A DNA stretch of 64,000 nt from JAMXLG01 sp963818925 (GCA_963818925.1 CAWFTN010000001.1:1860001-1924000), one strand, 5' to 3'; shown: positions 14,999 to 24,055, numbered from the stretch's first letter. Program-made: numbers and translations. Notes: generated by a model from the sequence alone, not told the origin.

Positions 14999-16010
14999 CT
15001 GCGCGCTCGTACCACTCGCGGCGGCTGCGCTGATCGGCGCGGCGCCGGTTCATGTCCCGAACGCCTCGCCGACGGTTCTGTTGCGCGAGGCGATTGAAGC
15101 GCCCAAACATCTCTCGTATGTCGGCGAGATTCAAGTGCTGCGCTTCGGAAGCCAAAAGACGGCGGCTGCCGTCTATCGCATCGAGCACCGCGCGCCCGAT
15201 CTCACGCGGCGCTGGTATCTCGCGCCGCAGAGCTACTACGGCGATTCGGTCGTCTCACGCGGCGAAACGACGTACTCGATCGACGTCAAGCGCAGCAAGG
15301 TCGTGGTTGCCCAGGACGACGCCATCGACGATCAAGTCGCCGAAGACGACAATTTCGCCGTCCTCAACGCGAATTACAACGCGACGTTTGCGCCGGACGA
15401 CAACGTCGAAGGACGCCGCGTGCACGTCGTACTCTTGACGAACAAGTACACGGGACAGGTAACGATGCGCATCAAGACGGATGCGCAAACGAACCTCGTG
15501 CTCGAAAAAGAGATTTACTCTGCCAACGGCGCGCTCTCGTCGCAGGAGCGCTTCGAACAGATTCGCTACGTCGAGCAGATTCCGTCGGGTGTCTTTGACG
15601 TGCCGAACGGCATGCAACACGTCGACGGTCCTTCACGGGGGCTGCCGTCGAGCGATCTCCAGCACGTTGTCGCCACCGCCGGATTCAAGGCACAGGGCCC
15701 CAAGTATCTTCCCGAGGGTTTCACGCCGGTTGAAGGTGACGTCATCGACATCAAAGGCGTACGCACCCTGCATTTGCTGTATTCCGACGGCATCCGGACC
15801 GTTTCGCTGTTTCAGAACCAAGGCTCGTCAGATATCGGCTTCGACAATTTCCATGCAACGAGCACCAAAGTCGAAGATCACGACGCGAAGTACACCGAAG
15901 ACGGATCGACGATGCTTCTGGCATGGTCGGAATCTGGTTTGCATTTCACCCTCGTCGGCGAACTGAGCTTAGCGGAACTCGAAAAGATCGCGACATCCGT
16001 GGTACCCTAG
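14982..16010 (+). CDS. MucB/RseB-like sigma-E regulatory protein
   Basis: 342 aa with a signal peptide (LVPLAAAALIGAAP). The N-terminal domain resembles the LolA/RseB fold (LLREAIEAPKHLSYVGEIQV), and the second domain around GPKYLPEGFTPVEGDVIDIK to LLAWSESGLHFTLVGEL matches the RseB C-terminal part. RseB-type proteins bind the outer domain of the anti-sigma and protect it from proteolysis. TTG start at 14982 lies inside the anti-sigma gene, preceded by GGGAG nine bases away; the 17-bp overlap supports operon expression. Assigned from context and architecture. Confidence 0.8.
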   Translation: MPTRASCALVPLAAAALIGAAPVHVPNASPTVLLREAIEAPKHLSYVGEIQVLRFGSQKTAAAVYRIEHRAPDLTRRWYLAPQSYYGDSVVSRGETTYSIDVKRSKVVVAQDDAIDDQVAEDDNFAVLNANYNATFAPDDNVEGRRVHVVLLTNKYTGQVTMRIKTDAQTNLVLEKEIYSANGALSSQERFEQIRYVEQIPSGVFDVPNGMQHVDGPSRGLPSSDLQHVVATAGFKAQGPKYLPEGFTPVEGDVIDIKGVRTLHLLYSDGIRTVSLFQNQGSSDIGFDNFHATSTKVEDHDAKYTEDGSTMLLAWSESGLHFTLVGELSLAELEKIATSVVP

Positions 16011-16016
16011 GGCGTC

Positions 16017-16433
16017 ATGTCCGCTCCCGAACGCGACCTTCGCACGCTTCTGATTGCAATGAAACCGGCGCTCGATCCGCGGGAGTGGGTCTTTTGCAGC
16101 GTCGATCGTACGTTTCTTACCTCCGCACATCGTCCGCTCTTCGTCTTCCAAGAAAACGAAGGCACGACGATCGTGATCGAACGCGGCATCGCGGAGTCGC
16201 TCGGCCTTGCGTACGCCTTCCCGTCGCGCCGCATCACGCTGCGCGTGCATTCCGATCTATACGCCGTCGGATTGCTTGCGACGGTCACGAGTGAACTCGC
16301 AAAGCACCTGATCTCGGCGAACGCCGTAAGCGCGTTCTATCACGACCACATCTTCGTTCCGGTGGACCGCGCCGAAGAAGCGCTGCACGTTCTGGAATCA
16401 CTGAGCGCAGAACGCGCTCGTGAGGTTTTGTAA
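16017..16433 (+). CDS. ACT-domain protein (ACT_3/ACT_7 type)
   Basis: 138 aa. The N-terminal half (DLRTLLIAMKPALDPREWVF) matches the ACT_3 (former DUF2241) family and the C-terminal half (ISANAVSAFYHDHIFVPVDR, AEEALHVL) the paired ACT_7 unit. These small proteins are predicted amino-acid-binding regulators; ligand unknown. Begins six bp after the RseB-like gene, so it could be cotranscribed, but no functional link is evident. Confidence 0.85.
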   Translation: MSAPERDLRTLLIAMKPALDPREWVFCSVDRTFLTSAHRPLFVFQENEGTTIVIERGIAESLGLAYAFPSRRITLRVHSDLYAVGLLATVTSELAKHLISANAVSAFYHDHIFVPVDRAEEALHVLESLSAERAREVL

Positions 16434-16435
16434 GG

Positions 16436-16713
16436 TCACAATTCCTCAATAGACACGTTCGTCGCTTGTTCTAATCCGGTGGGAAACCCTAAGCGAGCGA
16501 CAAAGGGATCGTCCGGAAACCGCTCGCCTCGCACTATGCTGAGGAACACGTCCTGTGCGGCCTGCGCCTCCTCGACGCTCTGGAAGCGCCCGCTTCTAGT
16601 AAGTCAAGCGCTCTTAAAAAGTCGCGCTCCTCGCGCAATACGGCGTTGATGAGGTCGTTCATGAATGGCTTGAACGCATCGTATGCTTTCCATGGGTCGC
16701 GGTGGTTTTTCAT
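16436..16713 (-). pseudogene. Small gene broken by a one-base frameshift
   Basis: ATG at 16713 immediately follows the stop of the deacetylase-fold gene (TGAATG). The frame reads MKNHRDPWKAYDAFKPFMND, then LINAVLREERDFLRALDLLE, and around 16586-16604 coding quality moves to another frame: FQSVEEAQAAQDVFLSIVRG, ERFPDDPFVARLGFPTGLE, QATNVSIEEL, ending at a TGA at 16436-16438. The total of 278 bases is one short of a multiple of three, so a single lost base explains it. Corrected product about 92 aa, soluble, unknown family. Either a recent pseudogene or a sequencing error; there is no slippery heptamer to suggest programmed shifting. Confidence 0.7.
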
Positions 16714-17709
16714 TCATGAGGTGATGTTTTCAAATAATGAAAGCCGTCCGCGCACACGAGGTGGAATTGCCGAGTCCTCTGCTGCATTGACTGCAACGTC
16801 GCCTTCGCTCATGAGAATCTGCGCAATGGACTCAGTCAGCGCATCGATATCGTAGCCGCCTTCCAACACGTATGCAATGCGGCCTTGACAGTATTCGGCT
16901 GCCACGCGATTGATCGCGCGTGCAAGCATCTGCGCTGCATCAACATCGACGCCCAGATCGCCGACCGGATCGCCGGCGACGTAGTCAAAGCCGGCGCTCA
17001 CGACGATTGCACTGGGCCGGAGCGTGGCCGCTGTTCGACGTAAGAGCAATTCCCAAACCGCGATGAACGCTTCCGTTGCGATTCCGGTAACGGGAAGCGG
17101 GACGTTGACGAGTGCATCTCCGTTGAGTGATTCGATTTCGTGGCCGGTGCCGGGATAGGCCGGTGATGCGTGCGTCGAGATATAGGAGACGCCGTTACCC
17201 GCGATATCTTGCGTGCCGTTTCCATGGTGGTAATCGAAATCGACGATGAGGACGTTTCCGCCGAACGCATGTTGGTACGCGCGCGCTGCGATGGCGGCGT
17301 TATTGAAGAGGCAAAATCCCATTCCGCGGCGCGATTCCGCGTGGTGTCCAGGCGGGCGGACGAGCGCAAACGCCGGGCGCTTCATGTGCGTAGCCGTTTC
17401 CACTGCAACGATGGCGCCGCCGGCGGCGCGGCGCGCTACCGCGAGTGATCGCTCGTCCACGACAACATCACCGGTAGAGAGATAGCGCGCTCGCGTTAGG
17501 CCGGATGTTTCGTCTTTGACGAGTTCGAGGTACTGCGGTGAATGCACGCGCAGCAGTTCTTCGTCGGTCGCGTCACGTGCCGCGAGGCGTTCGTGGAGCA
17601 AACCGCGTGCGGCTAAACGCGAAGCGACCACCTCTACGCGGTCGGGCGATTCAGGATGCCCGACACCGCGAAGGTGTTCGCCGTACAGGTCGTCGGTGAC
17701 GACTAGCAT
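16714..17709 (-). CDS. Histone-deacetylase-fold (AcuC-like) zinc hydrolase
   Basis: 331 aa. The arginase/deacetylase fold signature is complete: GHPESPDRVEVV near the N-terminus, RPPGHHAES (His pair), FCLFNNAAIAA, DFDYHHGNGTQ (zinc Asp and His), STHASPAYPGTG, SAGFDYVAGDPVG (second zinc Asp) and VLEGGYD (catalytic Tyr). Bacterial members deacetylate protein lysines, polyamines or acetoin-related substrates; which one is not clear. ATG at 17709 is chosen; a TTG at 17718 is also in frame. The small frameshifted gene begins directly at its stop. Confidence 0.93.
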   Translation of the reverse strand: MLVVTDDLYGEHLRGVGHPESPDRVEVVASRLAARGLLHERLAARDATDEELLRVHSPQYLELVKDETSGLTRARYLSTGDVVVDERSLAVARRAAGGAIVAVETATHMKRPAFALVRPPGHHAESRRGMGFCLFNNAAIAARAYQHAFGGNVLIVDFDYHHGNGTQDIAGNGVSYISTHASPAYPGTGHEIESLNGDALVNVPLPVTGIATEAFIAVWELLLRRTAATLRPSAIVVSAGFDYVAGDPVGDLGVDVDAAQMLARAINRVAAEYCQGRIAYVLEGGYDIDALTESIAQILMSEGDVAVNAAEDSAIPPRVRGRLSLFENITS

Positions 17710-17737
17710 TTGCTCCAAAGCTTCCGCGCGATGAAAT

Positions 17738-17768
17738 AAAAGCCCGCCGATTGTTTCGGCGGGCTTTT
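17738..17768. terminator. Rho-independent, probably bidirectional terminator
   Basis: AAAAGCCCGCCGA, loop TTGT, then TTCGGCGGGCTTTT. It sits between two minus-strand genes and ends the TPR-protein transcript, keeping it off the deacetylase gene's neighbourhood. Same design as 9249-9279. Confidence 0.85.
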
Positions 17769-17773
17769 GAGCT

Positions 17774-17821
17774 GAGGCGGTCCTTCGACTTCGGCGCTTA
17801 GCACCTGCGCTCAGGATGACA
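17774..17821. repeat. Dispersed repeat, second copy (right half)
   Basis: GAGGCGGTCCTTCGACTTC followed by CTGCGCTCAGGATGACA, nearly identical to the right half of the repeat at 9195-9327 and again directly after a hairpin terminator. The left inverted end is absent. It abuts the stop codon of the TPR gene. Confidence 0.75.
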
Positions 17822-19333
17822 CTACTTCTTGCTCAGCATTGCGATTTGCGTTTGGATTTCGTTGTACTCTTTCGTGCCTTTTTTGATCATCGGCAGGAGG
17901 CGCTTGTATGCGCTGATTGCTTTCTGCTTCTGGTGATTCTCGGTGTAGCTCTTGCCGGCGACCCACAGCAGCTGCGGGTTTTGATCCAAGAAGCCCTTGG
18001 CGCTCTTGTCGAGCACGTCGAAGATCTGCGAGGCTTCCTTGTAGTTTTTCAACTCGAAATCGGCACCGGCGATGCATCCGAGCGTCGACGGGCTCTTCTC
18101 CATCGAAAAGCTCTTTGCGCACGCGTCCTTCGACTTGCCGTAGTCGTGCAAGAACGAATAGGCCTGACCGAGCATCGCGAATGTTCGCGGATCGGGTTGC
18201 ACGTCGCTGAGATGCTTCAAATAGCCGACCGCATCCGACATCTTGCCTTGCTGCATCGAGAGCTGGCCAAGACGCAAGAGCGCTTGTCCATCGTCTTTAT
18301 TGATCGCTAGCGCCGCGAGCCACTCGCGCTGCGCGTTTGCGTAGTTCTTCTGCGATGCCCAGTAGTCGCCGAAGCTCGTGTGAAGATCGGTGAGTTTCGG
18401 ATACTGCGCGATGCCCTGCTGGTAGACGGCTTGCGCCTGCGCATCTTTATGCTCTTGCGCGTAGTACTGTGCCTTGCGGACGATGATTGCGCCGCGCTGC
18501 TCGTCGCTGGTCGCGGCAACGATGGCATCGTCATACGCCGCGGCGGCTTTTGTATCGTCATGCTGACGTGCGTAGAGGTCGGCTTTGAACACGAGCGCCT
18601 GGATGTTCTTCGGGTCGATCGCGAGGACTTTGCCGACCCAATCTAGCGCTTCCGGAATGTTGTTCTGCTGCGCGTACGTGGTCGCGATTTGGAAGAGCGG
18701 CGTGGTCGCCTTGGGATCCATCGCTGACGCTTTCAAGAATTGCGTGCGCGCGTCGTCGAACTTCTGCTCGGCCGCGTAGACGGATCCGAGTGTCGTGATC
18801 GATTGCGCGTCGCCCTTGTTGAGCACGATTGCGCGGTTCGCGATGCGTTCGGCGTCGGTGAACCGGTTCGCGCGAAGGTACAGCGTCGTCAATTGCTCGA
18901 GAACGCCGGGATTGCTCGGATCCAAGTTTTCGGCTTGCTCTAAATCGGCGATTGCGCCATCCATACGGCCCAGCGACTGCTGCGCGTAGCCGTCGAGATA
19001 GTAGACCTGCGAGGTCTTATCACCCATCTGCAGCAAACGCTGCGTGAGCTGGATCGAGAGATCCGGGCGGTTGATTCCGAGGAGTTGTCCCGCAAGCTCC
19101 GTCATCGTCTGTTGGTCGTTGGGGTTCGCCTTGAGCTTGGCTTCGAGACGCGGAATCGCGATTTCGGGCGGCTCGGGCGTCGCCGTCGGAATTGCGGACG
19201 GCGAGGGGGACGGGCTCGGCGATGCCGCCGATTTTCCGCCGCCGAAAAGCCCGGCTTGGGCTCTCGGCGTCGTGCCGATAGCCGCGGCGATAAACGCGAC
19301 GGCAATCATGAGCAGAACTGCGAAACGTTTCAA
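17822..19333 (-). CDS. Secreted tetratricopeptide-repeat protein
   Basis: 503 aa. Signal peptide (MKRFAVLLMIAVAFIAAAIG, cleavage near RAQAG), a linker of Ser-Pro repeats (residues about 35-55), then about ten TPR units, for example LGRMDGAIADLEQAENLDPS and NIPEALDWVGKVLAIDPKN. TPR arrays scaffold protein complexes; partner unknown. The linker suggests an extracytoplasmic or outer-membrane-tethered location. Last gene before a terminator and downstream of etfBA by 47 bp. Confidence 0.88.
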   Translation of the reverse strand: MKRFAVLLMIAVAFIAAAIGTTPRAQAGLFGGGKSAASPSPSPSPSAIPTATPEPPEIAIPRLEAKLKANPNDQQTMTELAGQLLGINRPDLSIQLTQRLLQMGDKTSQVYYLDGYAQQSLGRMDGAIADLEQAENLDPSNPGVLEQLTTLYLRANRFTDAERIANRAIVLNKGDAQSITTLGSVYAAEQKFDDARTQFLKASAMDPKATTPLFQIATTYAQQNNIPEALDWVGKVLAIDPKNIQALVFKADLYARQHDDTKAAAAYDDAIVAATSDEQRGAIIVRKAQYYAQEHKDAQAQAVYQQGIAQYPKLTDLHTSFGDYWASQKNYANAQREWLAALAINKDDGQALLRLGQLSMQQGKMSDAVGYLKHLSDVQPDPRTFAMLGQAYSFLHDYGKSKDACAKSFSMEKSPSTLGCIAGADFELKNYKEASQIFDVLDKSAKGFLDQNPQLLWVAGKSYTENHQKQKAISAYKRLLPMIKKGTKEYNEIQTQIAMLSKK

Positions 19334-19379
19334 CTTACACTAACTTCCTGAAGAAGTGTTTGCGCTTCACGCGCAAACC

Positions 19380-20357
19380 CTAAGATTTTGAGGCCGCAAC
19401 GAGTTTCGTGAGCTCGGGCACGATGGCGAACGCGTCGCCCACGACCGTGAGGTCCGAAAACTCAGTGATCGGCGACTGGCCATCCTTATTGATCGCAACG
19501 ATCGTACCGGAAGAACGCATGCCGACCTTGTGTTGTATCGCTCCGGAGATTCCGACGGCGATGTAGAGATTCGGACTGACCGTCTTGCCGGTTTGTCCGA
19601 TCTGCAAGCTATACGGCACCCAACCAGCATCGGCCGCCGCGCGTGACGCACCCACTGCACCACCGAGCGCTTGCGCGAGCGGCTTCAACAGCGTGTCGAA
19701 CGGTTCCGGCCCACCGAGGCCGCGGCCGCCGGCGATAACGACGGGCGCTTCCTCCAACGCGAGCTCTCCGGTGCCTTCTTCGACGTCCTTCTCGACCGTC
19801 ACCGTATAGGTCTTGCCGGCCGGTTTCTCGATTGCTTGCACGGTTGCGCCCGAGCCGCTCGCCTCCGCGGCAAATGCGTTCGGACGGATCGTCACGACGC
19901 CGTAGTCGCCCGGCTTGAGCGCGCAGGTCGTGATCGCGGCGCCGCCCATCTTCGGCATGATCGCCTCGACGCGTCCGCCCTCGATCTTGAAATCAACGGC
20001 GTCCGCGCAGAGACCGGCGTTCAAGCGCGCCATAACGCGGCCGGCAATATCTTTGCCCGTCAGCGTGTTCGGAATGAGGATCAGCGACGGACCGATCGCG
20101 CGAGCGGCGGCGTCGACGTAATCGATCACGGGATCGAGCAAGAACGTATCGGCGTCCGCGTCATCGCTCACGTGAATCACGTCGAGCGGATACGCCTTCA
20201 GCGCTTCCGCGAGTTGGGTCGAGCCGTTGCCGACGGCGATCGCGTGAGCTTTACCGCCGAGTTTGTCGGCGAGTTGACGCGCCTGCGTCGCCATTTCGAA
20301 CGTCACCTTCGGCGTGTGTCCGCCTTTGTGTTGAACGTAGACGAGAACGTTTTGCAT
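19380..20357 (-). CDS. etfA: Electron transfer flavoprotein, alpha subunit
   Basis: 325 aa, normal length. The C-terminal FAD-binding domain is intact (AGGRGLGGPEPFDTLLKPLA, GASRAAADAGWVPYSLQIGQ, GKTVSPNLYIAVGISGAIQH, AINKDGQSPI). The N-terminus (VLVYVQHKGGHTPKVTFEMA) is the usual alpha-subunit fold. It accepts electrons from acyl-CoA and other dehydrogenases together with EtfB. ATG shares a base with the etfB stop (TGATG). No acyl-CoA dehydrogenase or ETF-quinone oxidoreductase is near. Confidence 0.96.
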   Translation of the reverse strand: MQNVLVYVQHKGGHTPKVTFEMATQARQLADKLGGKAHAIAVGNGSTQLAEALKAYPLDVIHVSDDADADTFLLDPVIDYVDAAARAIGPSLILIPNTLTGKDIAGRVMARLNAGLCADAVDFKIEGGRVEAIMPKMGGAAITTCALKPGDYGVVTIRPNAFAAEASGSGATVQAIEKPAGKTYTVTVEKDVEEGTGELALEEAPVVIAGGRGLGGPEPFDTLLKPLAQALGGAVGASRAAADAGWVPYSLQIGQTGKTVSPNLYIAVGISGAIQHKVGMRSSGTIVAINKDGQSPITEFSDLTVVGDAFAIVPELTKLVAASKS

Positions 20358-21145
20358 CAGACGAGTTTCCGCTCTTTGAGGAAGTTGAAGATAGCTTGCG
20401 CGGCCGCTGTTCCGTCGGCCGCTTCCACGACTTGACCTTTTCCGCGCACCGCGGGGGGCTGGGCATTGAGGAGTTCCGTTTTGGAACCATTGAGCCCGAC
20501 GGGTTGATCGAGCGCGAGATCGCCTGCGGTCAGCGGCGCGATGGTCTTTTTCTTCGCGCCCATGATGCCTTTGAGCGATGCGTAGCGCGGTTCGCCGAAC
20601 GTCAACGCGGTCGTAATGACCGACGGCAACGGCGCGACGACGTCTTGGAAGCCGGTATCGGTCTCGCGCTCCAAACGCAATTTTCCGTCCGCGACTTCCG
20701 CTTTGCGCACGTTTGTGACGAGCGGCGTCTGCAGATATTCGGCAACTGCGCCGGGCGTTGCACCGGTGGATCCGTCGTCGGAGAGACCGCCGACGATCAA
20801 CAGATCGAAACCGATCTTCTTGAGCGCATGCGCTATAGCGTATGACGTCGCCCAGACGTCGCTGCCTTCGAGCGACGCATCGCTGAGCAACACCGCGTCG
20901 TCCGCACCCATGGCGAGCGCTTTGCGCAGCGTCTCCTTGAGCGATTCGGGCGCCATCGAAAAGACCGTGACCGTCGTATCGCCGCCCACTTTTTCTTTGA
21001 GTTGCAACGCTGCTTCGAGCGCGTACTCGTCGTAGGGATTCAACACGGTTTCAACGCCCGTGCGAACCAAACGCTTCGTGCCCGGGTCGATACGCTTTTC
21101 GGCGTTCGGGTCGGGCACAAGTTTGACCGTAACCACGATCTTCAC
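20357..21145 (-). CDS. etfB: Electron transfer flavoprotein, beta subunit
   Basis: 262 aa with the beta-subunit hallmarks: KIVVTVKLVPDPNAEKRIDP at the start, NPYDEYALEAALQLKE, the AMP-binding GADDAVLLSDASLEGSD and GGLSDDGSTGATPGAVAEYL. GTG start at 21145 with GGAGG upstream. First gene of etfBA; promoter must lie in the 94-bp gap after the outer-membrane protein gene. Confidence 0.96.
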   Translation of the reverse strand: MKIVVTVKLVPDPNAEKRIDPGTKRLVRTGVETVLNPYDEYALEAALQLKEKVGGDTTVTVFSMAPESLKETLRKALAMGADDAVLLSDASLEGSDVWATSYAIAHALKKIGFDLLIVGGLSDDGSTGATPGAVAEYLQTPLVTNVRKAEVADGKLRLERETDTGFQDVVAPLPSVITTALTFGEPRYASLKGIMGAKKKTIAPLTAGDLALDQPVGLNGSKTELLNAQPPAVRGKGQVVEAADGTAAAQAIFNFLKERKLV

Positions 21146-21239
21146 GTGGAGTTATGACCTCCTCGAATGCATGGGGAGAACCCGGCGAGATTAGGGCATC
21201 ACGCCGCCTCAACCTCTAAGGCTCAATCTGATAAATTTA

Positions 21240-23135
21240 TCAGAAGTTGAAGTGGTGGTCTACGATCAACCCCGTACCGTGCAGGGTCGGCGGAGGGCCG
21301 CCCGGGATCGACGGGTCGCCCTTGGTGCCGTAGGCAGTGAACCGGATGAGAATCTGGCCATACCGCCCGAGATCGAACTGGACGCCGGCGAAGCCCAGAG
21401 CGTTCACCCCGTAGACGGGCGTCGTCGTCCACGTGCCGGTTGCCTGGTACCGTGCATAACCGAGCACACCTACGATGGTTGGATCGAAACGGTGCCGCTC
21501 GGCAATGACGATCTGAGGGTAATGCATCGAGACGCCGTCGACCGGCGCAGTCAGCGCGTGGCCGCGAAATTCGCTATCGCTGCCATAGTCGAGCGAGACC
21601 GTGTCCTTGTCGTCCGCCCAAGAAACGTACGCGTCTAGTCCCTTGGTACGGCCGTATTGCAAATCATTCGGCTGCAAGATCAGGTAGTCGACTTCCACGA
21701 AACCGGTCGACGTCATATTCTCCGCCGTCGAGGGCTCGATTTGACGGTAGTCATACGCCGCAAGATTGCCCGACCACCGTCCGCGTTTAACGCGCCCGAA
21801 GGCGCGAAGGCCCTCACGATTCTCGCCGCCCCACGTGTTGTTCACGAGTTGATACGTGCCTTTGAGCCACGGCCCGGGGTACGCCCACGCGATGCCCCAC
21901 ACATTGAGCGGAATTCCGTACGGCAACACCATCGAAGCGTACCGCGGATCCATCCGGTAGTATTCGAGTCCGAAATAGTCGTCTTTGTTGAAGTGCCGCG
22001 TCACTTGGTAGTGCTGAAAGTTGCCCGGCGCTTCCGTACCGGGACGCGCGACGAGTCCCGCGTTATACCACGCGCGTCCAAGCTCGATCAAAGCATCGTA
22101 GCCCTTGTGCGGACGAAAGAATGCGCGCGCGCCCACGAGCGTCTGCGTTTGATCGGCAAGTGTGCTCGATGCGACCGGACCTTGCGCGCCGTTGTACGTC
22201 CGCGGATTCGCACCGAAGAGCGTCGGCACAGCTTGCGGATCACCGGTGCTTTGAACGTGCACGATTCCCGCGGAGAATCGGCCTCGATCACCTTTGTCCC
22301 ACACGACATTTCCACCGGTCATGCGAACCGATGTATTTTCGGGATCGGGCAATAAGGCGTCGGTCCCCTCGACGCTGACGGCGCCGACTTGTGCCGTCGC
22401 ATCCGCGCCCAAAACTGGAAGCGCCGATGCAAGATGCAGCCAGGAAGAGATATCTGCGAGACCCGGCCCGAGCGTTTCGAAGGTCTGTTGGGTAATCGAC
22501 GGCACGAACGTCGACGTCGGCGGCTGCGTAAACAGAAACTGATCGTAGCTCGACGTTTGGAGATAGCCGCCGGTTACGCGCCACCGATCGTCGTTCGCAT
22601 GCATATCGATGCTGTACGGAAACGAAAGACCGCCGGCGAGTACGTCGTTGTATCCTTGATGCGTCGGATACACGATCGGAACTTGGAGGTTCGATCGTCC
22701 CTCGAGCGGATCGAACGTTCCGAGAAACGGTTCGCCCCAATACGTCGCGTTGGTCGGATCACCGACAACGCCTGCGAACATTGCCGATGCGTCGAAGGTG
22801 TATTTCCCTTGGTGCAGTGCGCCGCTCACCAAATACTGCGCCTGTCCGCTCACGCCGGGCACGAGTGGATTGGTCGTGAACCACTCAAACGGCGTCATCG
22901 GCGCGTTCGGATTGCCTTTGGCAAATGCGGGACCCTCGGGCGGAGATTGACCCGGTCCCCATGTCGACTGATCGATGAAGACGTTCGAACCCGACCAGTG
23001 AAGCTCGAATCGCGGGGTCGCTCGCGGACTCGGCGACGGTGAGGGCGTGGCCGGCGAATCGTCCGCGCGTCCCATTGCACAGCTGAAGAGCAGCGCGACG
23101 AAAGCCGAGCCTGCGGCGTTCAAGAGCTTGTGCAT
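21240..23135 (-). CDS. Outer-membrane beta-barrel protein, function unknown
   Basis: 631 aa with a signal peptide (LLNAAGSAFVALLFSCAMGR then ADD) and a short Ser-Pro linker (SPATPSPSPSPRATP). The remainder alternates aromatic and polar residues in strand-like runs (VDYLILQPNDLQYGRTKGLD, RYGQILIRFTAYG) and ends HHFNF, the terminal phenylalanine of outer-membrane barrels. I do not recognise the family; the size and aromatic girdles resemble porins or alginate-export-like channels. The divergent gene at 23201 encodes a small membrane protein. A 16-bp palindrome lies across its stop codon. Confidence 0.75.
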   Translation of the reverse strand: MHKLLNAAGSAFVALLFSCAMGRADDSPATPSPSPSPRATPRFELHWSGSNVFIDQSTWGPGQSPPEGPAFAKGNPNAPMTPFEWFTTNPLVPGVSGQAQYLVSGALHQGKYTFDASAMFAGVVGDPTNATYWGEPFLGTFDPLEGRSNLQVPIVYPTHQGYNDVLAGGLSFPYSIDMHANDDRWRVTGGYLQTSSYDQFLFTQPPTSTFVPSITQQTFETLGPGLADISSWLHLASALPVLGADATAQVGAVSVEGTDALLPDPENTSVRMTGGNVVWDKGDRGRFSAGIVHVQSTGDPQAVPTLFGANPRTYNGAQGPVASSTLADQTQTLVGARAFFRPHKGYDALIELGRAWYNAGLVARPGTEAPGNFQHYQVTRHFNKDDYFGLEYYRMDPRYASMVLPYGIPLNVWGIAWAYPGPWLKGTYQLVNNTWGGENREGLRAFGRVKRGRWSGNLAAYDYRQIEPSTAENMTSTGFVEVDYLILQPNDLQYGRTKGLDAYVSWADDKDTVSLDYGSDSEFRGHALTAPVDGVSMHYPQIVIAERHRFDPTIVGVLGYARYQATGTWTTTPVYGVNALGFAGVQFDLGRYGQILIRFTAYGTKGDPSIPGGPPPTLHGTGLIVDHHFNF

Positions 23136-23200
23136 CTTTTGGTTTTTCGCAATACTGCGGTTCCAGGACCTCGCCTTCGTACCGGTTAAGGGGTCCGGCA

Positions 23201-23842
23201 GTGCTCGTTCTTCGCTCCGTCCGCCTCTGGTTTTCTCTCGCCGTTGCCGTCATCGCGGCTGCGGTTGCGGACCCCTTGCTGGAAGCGGTATCGAATGCGG
23301 GGGTTTTCGGGCACGGCCGCTACACGGACCACAGCAACCTCGACGTCCTACCCGCACTTGCGGTAGGCCTCGCAGCGATCGCGATTCACGTCGCGCTGCG
23401 GATTCGCGTCCATATCGACGGCGACGACGGCATGATGAGCGATCGCTTGCGCCGTTGGGATATAGCGCTTCGCTCACGCACAGCGTTGTTGCTGCCAGCG
23501 ACGTTTGCGGCGCAAGTGTTCGCGCTCTATTCGATGGAGACCGTCGAACAAACGGTCGTTGCGGGACACGCGCTCGGCGGATTGATTTGGCTCGGCGCCC
23601 CGTCGGTAATCGCACTTGCCGTGCATGCACTCGCGTGCGTCGCAACGTTCTTCATCGCAACGGCGGTGATGCACGAACTCGCATGGGCGACGCTGCGGGT
23701 CGTCAAGATCATTCGCGCGATCCTCACGCGCGCTGTCGACGGCGGCATCGTCGTTCCGCGCTTGCGCATCGTCGTGCGCAAACAACTCGCCCCGGAACTC
23801 TGCACTGCGGGCGAACGTGCACCGCCTTCCTACGCTCGATAG
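23201..23842 (+). CDS. Small multi-pass membrane protein, similar in layout to 6218-6769
   Basis: 213 aa, GTG start. Four hydrophobic segments: LWFSLAVAVIAAAVADPLLE, ALAVGLAAIAIHVAL, LLLPATFAAQVFALYSME and VIALAVHALACVATFFIATA. After helix 1 comes NAGVFGHGRYTDHSN, rich in Gly and His, and METVEQTVVAGH follows helix 3. The same order (Gly/His motif after helix 1, E-S/T-x-E after helix 3) is seen in the 6218-6769 protein, so the two are probably distant relatives. Heads a plus-strand set with two small genes; divergent from the barrel gene by 65 bp. Confidence 0.65.
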   Translation: MLVLRSVRLWFSLAVAVIAAAVADPLLEAVSNAGVFGHGRYTDHSNLDVLPALAVGLAAIAIHVALRIRVHIDGDDGMMSDRLRRWDIALRSRTALLLPATFAAQVFALYSMETVEQTVVAGHALGGLIWLGAPSVIALAVHALACVATFFIATAVMHELAWATLRVVKIIRAILTRAVDGGIVVPRLRIVVRKQLAPELCTAGERAPPSYAR

Positions 23843-23878
23843 TCACCCCACTATCACTTTTAGCGTAGGAGTATCCTT

Positions 23879-24055
23879 ATGGTTTCCAAGCAGTGGCTGC
23901 GCGCCGCGGGCTTTGCGGCGCTCTCCGCGGCAGCCGACCCTGAGCAAAGACACGAGAACGTCGTTCTGCTCGACGACTATCGCACTGTGCGCGATACAGA
24001 GCAGCCCTGGGCATCAATCATCACCGCGCTGCTCTCGAAAGTTGAACCGTTGTAA
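23879..24055 (+). CDS. 58-aa protein of unknown function
   Basis: ATG at 23879 with a good TAGGAG site eight bases upstream. The sequence starts MVSKQWLRAAGFAALSAAAD, then EQRHENVVLLDDYRTVRDTE and ends SIITALLSKVEPL. It has a short hydrophobic N-terminal patch but no clear signal peptide. Spaced 36 bp after the membrane-protein gene and six before the next, so it reads as the middle gene of a three-gene operon. Family not recognised. Confidence 0.55.
   Translation: MVSKQWLRAAGFAALSAAADPEQRHENVVLLDDYRTVRDTEQPWASIITALLSKVEPL

Noticed and set aside
19671..20435. 254-aa plus-strand frame opposite etfA
   Set aside because: Antisense shadow of a clearly identified subunit.
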